Shown piece by piece: positions 7,222-16,057 of a stretch of 64,000 bases of DNA. Below the pieces are notes generated by a model that saw only the letters and a program-made list of their open reading frames with translations, was not told the origin of the DNA and searched no databases. The number at the start of each line of letters is the position of its first letter. The stretch's first letter is position 1. The translations under genes were made by a program, and so were the position numbers. The stretch is taken from the NCBI RefSeq assembly GCF_036002945.1, contig NZ_CP108529.1, positions 2,852,001 through 2,916,000 on the forward strand, given 5' to 3'. The stretch is from Streptomyces sp. NBC_01224. GTDB taxonomy: Bacteria > Actinomycetota > Actinomycetes > Streptomycetales > Streptomycetaceae.

Positions 7222-9456
7222 GTGTCGAGCGCAGCCGAGCAGAAGGCAGTGCAGGAGACGGGCGCGGAGACCGTGCCGGAGAGCATGCGGGAGGTCGTGC
7301 CGGGGCGGCCGCCCGCCGTGTGGCCCGGCGCCCCGATGCCGCTCGGGGCCCGCTTCCGGGTGGGTCCCGACGGGGTGGCCGGCACCAATTTCGCGCTCTG
7401 GGCGGGCGGCGCGGAGGCCGTCGAACTCTGCCTCTTCGACGAGGAGGGGAGCGAGACACGCCTTGTGCTGGCCGAGCTGACCCATGAGATCTGGCACGGC
7501 TTCGTGCCGGGCGTGCGGCCGGGGCAGCGGTACGGCTACCGGGTGCACGGCCGCTGGGACCCCTGGACCGGCGCCCGCTGGAACGCGGCGAAGCTGCTCC
7601 TCGATCCGTACGCACGGGCCGTGGACGGCTCTTTCACCCTTCCGGCCGAGGTGTACGGCCATGTGAGGGACTGGCCGCACCAACAGGTCGCCGACACCGT
7701 GCGCGACGAACGGGACTCCGCTCCGTACGTACCGAAGGGTGTCGTGGTCCATGACGACGACGACTGGGCGCAGGACCGCCGGCCCAAGACCCCGTGGGCG
7801 GACTCCGTCATCTACGAGCTGCACGTACGCGGCTTCACCAAGCTGCACCCCGAAATCCCCGAGGAGCTGCGGGGCACGTACGCCGGTCTCGCCCACCCGG
7901 CGGCCATCGGCCATCTGCAGCGGCTCGGGGTCACGGCGGTCGAACTGCTGCCGGTGCATCAGTTCGCCCACGAGGACCATCTGCTCCGGCGCGGCCTGCA
8001 CAACTACTGGGGCTACAACTCCATCGGCTACTTCGCCCCGCACGCCGACTACTCGGCGAGCGGGACCACGGGCCAGCAGGTCGGCGAGTTCAAACGGATG
8101 GTGCGGGCCCTGCACGCCGCCGGGATCGAGGTGATCCTCGATGTGGTCTACAACCACACGGCGGAGGCGAGCGAGCTGGGTCCCATGCTGTCGCTGCGCG
8201 GCATCGACAACCGGGGCTACTACCGCCTCCAGTCCGACGCCCGCAGATACGCGGACTACACCGGCTGCGGCAACACCCTGCATGTGGTCCAGCCGCACGT
8301 CCTGCGGCTGATCACGGACTCGCTGCGCTACTGGGTCACGGAGATGGGCGTCGACGGCTTCCGCTTCGATCTGGCGGCCGCGCTGGCCCGCTCGATGCAC
8401 GACGTCGACATGCTCTCCCCCTTCCTCGCGGTGATCGCCCAGGACCCGGTGCTGCGCCGGGTGAAGCTGATCGCCGAACCGTGGGACGTCGGCAACGGCG
8501 GCTACCAGGTGGGCGCCTTCCCCCCGCTGTGGACCGAGTGGAACGACCGCTACCGGGACGCCGTACGGGACTTCTGGCGTGGCGCCCTGCCCGACGTACG
8601 GGATCTCGGCTACCGGCTGACCGGATCCAGCGATCTGTACGCGTGGGGCGGCCGGCGCCCGTACGCCTCGGTCAACTTCGTCACCGCGCACGACGGCTTC
8701 ACCCTGCGCGATCTGGTCAGCTACGAGCAGAAGCACAACGAGGCCAACGGCGAGGGCAACCGGGACGGAACCTCCGACAACCGGGCCTGGAACTGCGGCT
8801 CCGAGGGCGAGAGCGACGACCCCGGGGTCAATGCGCTGCGCCGCCGTCAGCTGCGCAATCTGCTCACCACACTGCTGCTGTCGACGGGTGTGCCGATGCT
8901 GGTCGCGGGCGACGAGATGGGCCGTACGCAGGGCGGCAACAACAACGCGTACTGCCAGGACAACGAGGTCAGCTGGCTGGACTGGTCACTGCTCGACCGG
9001 CCCGGATGGCGGGCGCTGACCGAGCTCACCTCCCGGGTGCTCACCCTGCGCCACACCCACCCGGTGCTGCGCCGCCGCGCCTTCTTCTCCGGGCGGGCGC
9101 AGGCGGCGGACGGGCTGCGGGACCTGGCATGGTTCACCCGGCAGGGGGCGGAGATGACGGAGGAGGACTGGTACGCACCGGCGGCGACGGTCGGGCTCTA
9201 TCTCTCCGGACGCGACATCCCCGGCCGGGACGCACGCGGCGAACAGGTCACGGACGACAGCTTCCTGGCCATCCTGCACGCGGACCACCGGCCGAGCGAC
9301 TTCCGGCTCCCAGGGCCGCCGTGGGCGCAGAGTTACGAACTGGTCCTGGACACCTCGCGGGAGGACCAGGCCGAGGCGCCCGGCACCGTCCACCCGGGCG
9401 GCACGGTGCTGACCGTGCCGGCCAGGTCGGTGCTGCTGCTGCGGGTCAGGGAGTAA
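7222..9456 (+). CDS. glgX: Glycogen debranching enzyme GlgX/TreX-like
   Basis: A 744-residue GH13 isoamylase-type enzyme that would cut alpha-1,6 branches of glycogen or limit dextrin. An N-terminal CBM48-like domain (about 50-160) precedes the TIM barrel. The four GH13 regions are visible: DVVYNHT, GVDGFRFDLA (nucleophile Asp), LIAEPWD (acid Glu) and FVTAHDGFT. The motif DNEVSWLDW is typical of GlgX. The GTG start at 7222 follows GGGAGGCGAG; ATG codons at 7285 and 7336 are alternatives, and the extra 20-40 N-terminal residues look unstructured. It lies about 15 kb from the glgE operon, and its glucan products could feed GlgP. Confidence 0.9.
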   Translation: MSSAAEQKAVQETGAETVPESMREVVPGRPPAVWPGAPMPLGARFRVGPDGVAGTNFALWAGGAEAVELCLFDEEGSETRLVLAELTHEIWHGFVPGVRPGQRYGYRVHGRWDPWTGARWNAAKLLLDPYARAVDGSFTLPAEVYGHVRDWPHQQVADTVRDERDSAPYVPKGVVVHDDDDWAQDRRPKTPWADSVIYELHVRGFTKLHPEIPEELRGTYAGLAHPAAIGHLQRLGVTAVELLPVHQFAHEDHLLRRGLHNYWGYNSIGYFAPHADYSASGTTGQQVGEFKRMVRALHAAGIEVILDVVYNHTAEASELGPMLSLRGIDNRGYYRLQSDARRYADYTGCGNTLHVVQPHVLRLITDSLRYWVTEMGVDGFRFDLAAALARSMHDVDMLSPFLAVIAQDPVLRRVKLIAEPWDVGNGGYQVGAFPPLWTEWNDRYRDAVRDFWRGALPDVRDLGYRLTGSSDLYAWGGRRPYASVNFVTAHDGFTLRDLVSYEQKHNEANGEGNRDGTSDNRAWNCGSEGESDDPGVNALRRRQLRNLLTTLLLSTGVPMLVAGDEMGRTQGGNNNAYCQDNEVSWLDWSLLDRPGWRALTELTSRVLTLRHTHPVLRRRAFFSGRAQAADGLRDLAWFTRQGAEMTEEDWYAPAATVGLYLSGRDIPGRDARGEQVTDDSFLAILHADHRPSDFRLPGPPWAQSYELVLDTSREDQAEAPGTVHPGGTVLTVPARSVLLLRVRE

Positions 9457-9477
9457 GGGTCAGCCGAGGATGCCCCG

Positions 9478-9668
9478 TCGGCCACGCGGACCGTACCGGC
9501 GTCGGGAACCCGCAGTCCCTCGACGCACTCGACGGTGGTGGTCTTGCCCGCACCGTTGGGTCCGAGGATCCCGAAGATCTCCCCCTCGTCGACGGCGAAA
9601 CTCACTCCGTCCACGGCGGGGCGCCCGGCGTAGGCCTTGTGCACCCCGTCCACTTCGATGATTGCCAT
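9478..9668 (-). pseudogene. Truncated ABC transporter ATP-binding protein (N-terminal fragment)
   Basis: The frame starting at the ATG at 9668 reads MAIIEVDGVHKAYAGRPAVD, then a Walker A LGPNGAGKTTT and CVEGLRVPDAGTVRVA. This is the first 60 or so residues of an ABC-2/drug-exporter ATPase. After that the similarity stops: no signature or Walker B follows, and the frame runs on antisense into the end of glgX. No permease partner is nearby. It is best read as the 5' remnant of a gene lost by deletion. The exact junction (about 9478) is an estimate. Confidence 0.7.
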
Positions 9669-9850
9669 GCCTACGAGAATCGTGGCGCGGGGACCGGCGC
9701 ACCATCGTCCATCGCGCTCGAAGCGGCATCGGCCGATCGGTTGATACGGGGTACGACCAGCGGTCCGCAGGGCCTGGTACGGGGCTCCGTCACCGCCGGA
9801 CGGCCGAAAAACCACATGAGCGATGTCAGTGGTGAACCGTAGGCTCGCCT

Positions 9851-11722
9851 GTGATGCCCGAAGAACATGCAGAGCCCAAGGACCGGTCCACCGTGCGCTC
9901 CCTGATGCGGTTGTGGCCCTATGTGAAGCCGGTACGCAAGCGCCTGTTCGGCGCAGCTCTGGTCGCGATCGTCGCTTCCTGTATCGGCCTGGTGATCCCA
10001 CTCGTACTGAAGTGGATCGTCGACGGCCCGGTGGCCGGCCGTGACCCGGGCGGCGTCTGGCTCGGCGCGCTGTATCTGCTGTTGCTGGGCCTCGCCGAGG
10101 CCGCGCTCTTCGGGGTGCGACGGTGGATGGTGGCCCGGCCGCTGGCGGGGGTCGAGGCAGCGATGCGGGCCGACCTGTACCGGCATCTGCAGCGGCTGCC
10201 GGTGGCGTTCCACGACCGCTGGCCGTCGGGGCAGTTGCTCTCGCGCGGGACCACGGACCTGATGCTGGTGCGCATGTTCCTGGCTTTTCCACTGACCTTC
10301 CTGCTGGTCAACGGCACCACGATCCTGATCGGTTTCATCATTCTGCTGATGCAGCAGTGGACGCTGGGACTGGTGCTGCTCGCCCCGGTGGTCCCGTTGG
10401 TGATTCTCTGCTCGGTCTTCGAGACGAAGTACTCGCTCGTGGCGCGCAAGGCGCAGGATCAGGTCGGCGATCTGACGACGGTCGTCGAGGAGAGCGTCCT
10501 CGGCATCCGCATCATCAAGGGCTTCGGCCGGCACCGAAGCCAGGCCCTCGCGTTCCGAGCCCTCTCACAGCGGCTTCGAAGCACGGAGCTGGGCAAGGCC
10601 CGCCTCCTCGCGGGCATCTGGGCCGCCATCACCACGATTCCCGAGCTGGCCATCGGGGCGGCGCTGGTCCTCGGCACGGTCCAGGTCGCGGACGGCGGAC
10701 TCTCGGCGGGCACGCTGGTCGCCTTCCTCTCCACGGCGCTCGCGCTGCGGTGGCCGATCGAGTCGATCGGCTTCCTGCTGGCGATGAGCCAGGAGTCGGC
10801 GACAGCGACCGAGCGGTTCTTCGAAGTGATGGATGTGGCCGAGGAGGACGACACAGCCGCCGACGGCCGCGCGCCGAAGGACACGGCCGGTCGGGGCGAA
10901 ATGGTCTTCGAGGGGGTGGAGTTCCGCTACCCGGACGCCGAGGCCGGCTCCGTACCCGTACTGTCCCGGATCGATCTGCGCATCCGCCCCGGCGAGACGA
11001 TGGCCCTGGTAGGGGCCACGGGTTCCGGGAAGACGACGCTCACCGCGCTCGTGCCGCGGCTGCACGAGGCGACCGCGGGGCGGATCACGCTGGACGGCAG
11101 GGACATCACCGCCATGCCCCGGCAGGAGCTGCGCGAGCTGGTGTCCGTGGCCTTCGAGGAGCCGACGCTCTTCTCGGCGAGCGTCGGGGAGAACGTGCTG
11201 ATGGGCGCCGAAGGCGCCGGGGAGGAAGAGCTGCGGCGGGCGCTCGCGGTCGCCCAGGCCGACTTCGTGTACGACCTGCCCGAGGGCATCGGCACCCAGG
11301 TCGGCGAGCAGGGGCTCAGTCTCTCCGGCGGACAGCGGCAGCGGCTCGCGCTGGCCCGCGCCGTGGTGGGCCGGCCGCGTTTCCTGGTGCTCGACGATCC
11401 GCTCTCCGCCCTGGATGTGCACACGGAGGCGCTGGTGGAGGCCGCCCTGCGGCAGGTGCTTGAGGAGACGACGGCGATCGTCGTCGCGCACCGTCCGTCC
11501 ACCGTGATGCTGGCGGACCGGGTGGCGCTGCTGTCGGAGGGCCGGATCACCGCTGTCGGCACCCATCAGGAACTGCTGCGCGGCAGCACGGAGTACGCCT
11601 GGCTGATGGCGGGCACCGGAAGCCCACAGGAGGGTGCCCTTGCCGAGGACGCCTTCCCCGACCCGTCCGACGAGGACCGCCTTGTGCCGGACGTCCCTGC
11701 CGAGAAGGGCCGCACCCGATGA
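9851..11722 (+). CDS. ABC exporter half-transporter, degenerate-site subunit
   Basis: A 623-residue fused membrane and ATPase subunit: six membrane helices (about 30-310) then a nucleotide-binding domain (about 345-590). Walker A is GATGSGKTT and the signature is canonical LSLSGGQRQR. The Walker B end is VLDDPLSALD, with Asp in place of the catalytic Glu, and the Q-loop position appears as FEEP rather than a glutamine. These are hallmarks of the degenerate ATP site in heterodimeric exporters. The H-loop AHRPSTV is intact. Its gene overlaps that of the partner by four bases (ATGA). The start may be the GTG at 9851 or the ATG at 9854. Substrate unknown; lipid or drug export is usual for the family. 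Confidence 0.9.
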   Translation: MMPEEHAEPKDRSTVRSLMRLWPYVKPVRKRLFGAALVAIVASCIGLVIPLVLKWIVDGPVAGRDPGGVWLGALYLLLLGLAEAALFGVRRWMVARPLAGVEAAMRADLYRHLQRLPVAFHDRWPSGQLLSRGTTDLMLVRMFLAFPLTFLLVNGTTILIGFIILLMQQWTLGLVLLAPVVPLVILCSVFETKYSLVARKAQDQVGDLTTVVEESVLGIRIIKGFGRHRSQALAFRALSQRLRSTELGKARLLAGIWAAITTIPELAIGAALVLGTVQVADGGLSAGTLVAFLSTALALRWPIESIGFLLAMSQESATATERFFEVMDVAEEDDTAADGRAPKDTAGRGEMVFEGVEFRYPDAEAGSVPVLSRIDLRIRPGETMALVGATGSGKTTLTALVPRLHEATAGRITLDGRDITAMPRQELRELVSVAFEEPTLFSASVGENVLMGAEGAGEEELRRALAVAQADFVYDLPEGIGTQVGEQGLSLSGGQRQRLALARAVVGRPRFLVLDDPLSALDVHTEALVEAALRQVLEETTAIVVAHRPSTVMLADRVALLSEGRITAVGTHQELLRGSTEYAWLMAGTGSPQEGALAEDAFPDPSDEDRLVPDVPAEKGRTR

Positions 11723-13593
11723 CCAGTACGACGACGACCGGGCCCGCCGACCGGCGCGATGCGCGGAAGAAGCCCGAGGGCCCGTCCCCCGCCGACGGCG
11801 CCGGTGATCAGTTCGACCGGGACGATCTGCCCACTCCGCGTGGTGCGACCCGCACACTGCTGATGTCGCTGCTCCGGCCGCACCGGGGCCGGGTGATGAT
11901 GTCCGCGCTGTTGCTGCTGATCCAGCAGGCGGCGGTACAGACGGGCCCGCTGCTCGTCGCCTACGCCATCGACAGCGGTGTGCCCGCCTTCCGGGACAAG
12001 GACTACGGGCCGCTGATCGCGGTGGCCGTGGGGTACGCGCTGTGCTCGGTGGCCGCGGGGGCCATGCAGTACGCGTTCATCCGGGCCTCCGCCCGGATCA
12101 ACCAGGATGTGCTGCTCGATCTGCGGGGGCGGATCTTCCGCCATGCACAGGCGTTGAGCGTGGACTTCCACGAGCGCTACACCTCGGGCCGGCTGATCTC
12201 CCGCTCAACCACGGATGTGGAATCGCTGCGGGAACTGCTCAGCGAGGGGCTGCAGGAACTGATCGGCGTCGTCCTGTCCTTCGTCTCCATCTCGCTGCTG
12301 CTCCTCTGGCTGGACTTCGGTCTCGGCGCGGTCGCGGTGCTCTCCTTCGTGCCCCTGTATCTACTGGTACGGCTCTACCAGCAGCGGGCCGGAGTGCTCT
12401 ACGCGGCGCGGTCGACGGCGATCGCCGCGGTCATCGTGAAGTTCGCCGAGTCGATGAACGGCATCCGTCCCGTCCAGGCCTTCCGCCGCGAGCGCATCAA
12501 CGACAGGCACTTCGAGGACCTCAACAGCACACACGCCTGGAAGAACGGCGGCGCGCTGCTGGAGATGGCACGTTATGTCGTCGGCTCCCGGCTGGTCGCC
12601 AACACGGCTGTCGCCGGGATCGTGCTGTGGGGTGCGTACCGCGTGGCTTCGGGCACCCTGGCACTCGGTGTGCTGGCTGCGGCCGTGCTCTATCTGCGCC
12701 GGCTCTACGACCCGATCGACCGGCTCGGCATGTTCCTCAACTCCTACCAGTCGGCCGCGGCTTCGCTGGAGAAGATCGCGGGACTGCTCGACCAGACCCC
12801 TTCCGTCCCCGAGACGTCAAATCCGAGGGAGCTGCCCGCTCTCACAGGTGATCACCCGGGCCGCGAGGTCGTCTTCGACTCGGTGCGGTTCGCCTACCGG
12901 ACGGGCGGCGAGGTGCTGCCCCGCTTCGATCTGACGGTCCCGGCCGGCCAGACCGTGGCCGTGGTCGGTTCGACGGGCGCCGGCAAGTCGACGCTCGCCA
13001 AGCTGCTGGCCCGCTTCTACGACCCGACCGACGGCCGGGTGCTGCTGGACGGGACCGATCTGCGGGATCTGGCCGTGCCCGAGCTGCGGCGGGGTGTGGT
13101 GATGGTGACCCAGGAGGCGTTCCTGTTCTCCGGGACCGTCGCCGAGAACATCGCGATCGGCAGCCCGGACGCGACCCGTGAGGACATCGAGCAGGCCGCC
13201 AAGGCGATCGGCGCACACGATTTCATCGCCGGGCTGCCCGAGGGATACGACACGGACGTACGCAAGAGGGGCGGCCGGATCTCGGCCGGTCAGCGCCAGT
13301 TGGTCGCGTTCGCACGGGCACTGCTGGCGAACCCGGCGGTGCTGATCCTCGACGAGGCGACCAGCTCTCTGGACATCCCCGGCGAACGGGCGGTGCAGCG
13401 GGCCATGGACACGGTGCTGCACGGCCGCACCGCGGTCGTGATCGCGCACCGTCTGTCGACCGTGGAGATCGCGGACCGGGTCCTGGTGATGGAGCACGGG
13501 CGCATCGTGGAGGACGGTGCCCCGTCCGAACTCATCGGCGGCACAGGCCGCTTCGCCGGGCTCCACCGCGCGTGGCGGGAGAGCCTGGCCTGA
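11719..13593 (+). CDS. ABC exporter half-transporter, catalytic-site subunit
   Basis: A 624-residue partner of the preceding gene. After a hydrophilic N-terminus (about 50 residues) come six membrane helices, then an ATPase domain with Walker A GSTGAGKST, an intact Q-loop (VTQEAFLFSG), Walker B LILDEATSSLD with catalytic Glu, and H-loop IAHRLSTV. Its signature is altered to ISAGQRQL. In a heterodimer that signature faces the partner's Asp-type Walker B site, so both defects fall in the same, non-hydrolysing composite site. The four-base overlap indicates translational coupling and equal stoichiometry. A strong hairpin lies about 315 bases downstream. Confidence 0.92.
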   Translation: MTSTTTTGPADRRDARKKPEGPSPADGAGDQFDRDDLPTPRGATRTLLMSLLRPHRGRVMMSALLLLIQQAAVQTGPLLVAYAIDSGVPAFRDKDYGPLIAVAVGYALCSVAAGAMQYAFIRASARINQDVLLDLRGRIFRHAQALSVDFHERYTSGRLISRSTTDVESLRELLSEGLQELIGVVLSFVSISLLLLWLDFGLGAVAVLSFVPLYLLVRLYQQRAGVLYAARSTAIAAVIVKFAESMNGIRPVQAFRRERINDRHFEDLNSTHAWKNGGALLEMARYVVGSRLVANTAVAGIVLWGAYRVASGTLALGVLAAAVLYLRRLYDPIDRLGMFLNSYQSAAASLEKIAGLLDQTPSVPETSNPRELPALTGDHPGREVVFDSVRFAYRTGGEVLPRFDLTVPAGQTVAVVGSTGAGKSTLAKLLARFYDPTDGRVLLDGTDLRDLAVPELRRGVVMVTQEAFLFSGTVAENIAIGSPDATREDIEQAAKAIGAHDFIAGLPEGYDTDVRKRGGRISAGQRQLVAFARALLANPAVLILDEATSSLDIPGERAVQRAMDTVLHGRTAVVIAHRLSTVEIADRVLVMEHGRIVEDGAPSELIGGTGRFAGLHRAWRESLA

Positions 13594-13908
13594 CGGGAAG
13601 CGGTTCCCGCGGCCGGTATGCCGGTGACGTGCCGGTGGGTGCAGTACCGGCAGTGGTTGCCCGGCTGAGCGACGTCACAGCCAGACTGGCTACTGACGGT
13701 GAGCAGCACCCGGGCGATAGCGACCTCGAATGCTCACCCTTCACCGCCGCGCTCAGTGCTCACCGAGTGCGGATTCCGACGTTCCCGCAGGATCCAATGC
13801 TCACGAATCCGCGAACCCTACAGGGCTCCAGGATCCGCGACTTCGCTGCCCCGGACCCAGCCGCTCCGAGTAACTGCCCCACAGAGCACGGAGTATGACG
13901 AACGTGAG
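13594..13908. other. Intergenic stretch, no gene seen
   Basis: About 315 bases between the exporter operon and its hairpin. Short open frames exist but have poor codon use and no ribosome site. Nothing further recognised. Confidence 0.5.
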
Positions 13909-13938
13909 GTGGGGCCTTCCGTCGGCGGAAGGCCCCAC
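13909..13938. terminator. 13-bp stem-loop, shared by convergent units
   Basis: Arms 13909-13921 and 13926-13938 form a perfect 13-bp stem with a TCGG tetraloop. It lies between the rightward exporter operon and the leftward truncated hydrolase, so it can end transcription from both sides. Confidence 0.75.
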
Positions 13939-14017
13939 GTCAACACCCTGGACAGCTGAGGGTCAGAAGCGGTCGCGCGTTCTCGGGGGTTTCGGGCCAG
14001 GAAGCGTGCGGGCTCCC

Positions 14018-14929
14018 CTACTGCCCGGCCGGCGCTCGGCAGGTCAGGTCCTTGGCCGGGAGCCTGCCCGTGGTCAGATAAGCCGTGGCGCTCTTGTCCG
14101 CACAGGAGCTGGTGCCGTAGATGCCGTGCCCCTCCCCTCCGGCGACAGTGATCATCCGGGAGGCGTGCAGGGCCCGGTGCATGCCCTGGGCGCCGACCAG
14201 GGGCGTTTGGGGGTCCCACTGGTTCTGCAGGATCAGTGCATCGACCTTGTTGTTCACCGTTGTCGCGGGCTCGCTGCCCTGCTTCCAGAAGGCACACGGC
14301 TTGATGTTGGACGCGAAATCGCCATACAGCGGATACCGGGCCTTGTCGCGGATCGCGTCGCGGCGGTACTGCTCGGGGTCGCGCGGCCACGGACGGGTGT
14401 CGGCGCACACGACAGCCCAAGTGCTCGCGGCGTCATTGTCCGAAGGGACGTCACGGGCGAACGCCGGTGGGACGGGGCCCGGGACCCGCTCGGGCGTGCC
14501 GGACGGGGCCGACTTCTTGCCCTCGGCCGCCTTCTTCAGCTCGGCGACCCTTTCGGCGGCTCTCTGAACCCGGAAGAACTTGGCACGCAGCTCGGAGCGG
14601 ATGTCGTCGCCGGTGAGGGGGCTCCCGCCGGAGTCGATGGGCTTGCGGTCGGCCTGGGCGATCAGCTTCCAGAAGGTCTCGCGGACCTCGGCCGGGGTAT
14701 TACCCAGGTTGTACGCCGTGTGTCGCGCGGCAGTCCATTCGCTCCATCTCGCGAAGGCGGGCTCGGTCTCCTCCGCCATCCCCTGGAACATGCCCCGCCA
14801 GACCCGCGCGGGGTCGGTTGCGCTGTCCAACACGAACCGGTCGGTTCGCCGGGGGAACATCTGCGTGTAGACGGCGCCGAGGTAGGTGCCGTAGGAGTCA
14901 GGTAGGGGCCCGCCCCTCGCCTGCACCAC
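14018..14929 (-). pseudogene. 5'-truncated tripeptidyl aminopeptidase/alpha-beta hydrolase
   Basis: The frame encodes the C-terminal 300 residues of a secreted Streptomyces tripeptidyl-aminopeptidase-type hydrolase (family S33). It begins at SYGTYLGAVYTQMFP, the nucleophile-serine elbow, and keeps the later acid and base motifs in LILQNQWDPQTPLVGAQGMH and GGEGHGIYG, plus the C-terminal cysteine region. A full-length member would have about 200 more N-terminal residues, including a signal peptide and the oxyanion GGPG motif. Those are absent: upstream the sequence changes abruptly into the promoter of the divergent alcohol dehydrogenase. Without a signal peptide or an oxyanion loop it is unlikely to work. 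Confidence 0.75.
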
Positions 14930-15003
14930 TCGGCGCGCGCGATCGGGCCGGAACTGGTCTGCTGATTCCGGGGGCCGTCCACCCGTACTCCGGAGAGATC
15001 CAG

Positions 15004-16026
15004 ATGAGCGTCTATCGAGCCGCGCAGGTCACCGCCGCCGGCGGTCCGTTCGAGATCGTCGAGCGCGAGATGCCGCAGCCGGGCCCCTGCCACGTACGGG
15101 TGGCCGTGGATGCCTGCGGGGTCTGCCACAGTGACTCCCTATTCGTGGACGACGCGGTTCCGGGCGTACGGTTCCCGCTGGTCCCCGGGCATGAGATCGC
15201 CGGGCGGATCGAGGAGCTCGGTGAGGGGACGCAGAACGCCTGGCAGGTGGGCGACCGTGTGGCGGTGGGCTGGTTCGGCGGCAGCTGTGGCCACTGCACA
15301 CCCTGCAGACAGGGCGACTTCGTCGTGTGCCGGAACCTGAAGGTCCCCGGATGGGCGTACGACGGGGGCTACGCCGAGACGGTGATCGCACCGTCGGACG
15401 CCCTGGCCCGGATCCCCGACACACTGGCGGCGACCGATGCGGCGCCCATGGCCTGCGCGGGAGTGACCACGTACAACGGGCTGCGGCGCAGCTCCGCCCG
15501 GCCGGGTGACCTGGTCGCCGTGCTGGGCATCGGCGGGCTCGGCCACCTGGGCGTGCAGTACGCGGCCGCGATGGGCTTCGAGACCGTGGCCATCGCCCGC
15601 GGAGCCGCCAAGGCCGACTTCGCCAAGGGGCTCGGCGCGCACCACTACATCGACAGCACGGCGGACACCTCCGTCGCGGACGCGCTGCAGGCCCTCGGCG
15701 GCGCCAGGGTCGTCCTGGCCACCGCCGCCAACTCCGGGGCCATCACGGCGACCGTGGAAGGGCTCGCCCCCCGCGGTGAGCTGGTGGTCATCGGCGCGGA
15801 CCCCGAGCCGCTGGGAATCAGCCCGGTTCAGCTGCTCATGAGCGGCAAGATCGTCCGGGGCCACCCGTCAGGCACCGCGCAGGACGTACAGGACACCATG
15901 GCGTTCAGCGCCCTGCACGGAATCCGCCCGATGATCGAGACCGTGCCGCTGGACTGGGCTACCGAGGCGTACCGGAAGATGATGTCCGGTGCCGCCCGCT
16001 TCCGGATGGTGCTCACCATCCGCTGA
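15004..16026 (+). CDS. Zinc-dependent alcohol dehydrogenase (MDR family)
   Basis: A 340-residue medium-chain dehydrogenase that would oxidise alcohols or reduce aldehydes with NAD(P). Catalytic zinc ligands are in CGVCHSD (about Cys38) and PGHE (about His61). The four structural-zinc cysteines lie in GGSCGHCTPCRQGDFVVC (about 98-115). The Rossmann motif is GIGGLGHLGVQYA (about 172-184). The N-terminal GPFEIVEREMPQPGP is typical of the AdhP/AdhA-like group. The ATG follows GGAGAG. Its promoter must lie in the short sequence next to, or within, the truncated hydrolase. Length and motifs are complete. Confidence 0.92.
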   Translation: MSVYRAAQVTAAGGPFEIVEREMPQPGPCHVRVAVDACGVCHSDSLFVDDAVPGVRFPLVPGHEIAGRIEELGEGTQNAWQVGDRVAVGWFGGSCGHCTPCRQGDFVVCRNLKVPGWAYDGGYAETVIAPSDALARIPDTLAATDAAPMACAGVTTYNGLRRSSARPGDLVAVLGIGGLGHLGVQYAAAMGFETVAIARGAAKADFAKGLGAHHYIDSTADTSVADALQALGGARVVLATAANSGAITATVEGLAPRGELVVIGADPEPLGISPVQLLMSGKIVRGHPSGTAQDVQDTMAFSALHGIRPMIETVPLDWATEAYRKMMSGAARFRMVLTIR

Positions 16027-16057
16027 CGCACCCGGCTCCGCACGGGGTCGCGGCACT

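Noticed and set aside
13895..14905. 336-codon rightward frame
   Set aside because: Shadow of the leftward truncated hydrolase; composition is Arg/Gly/Val-rich without motifs.
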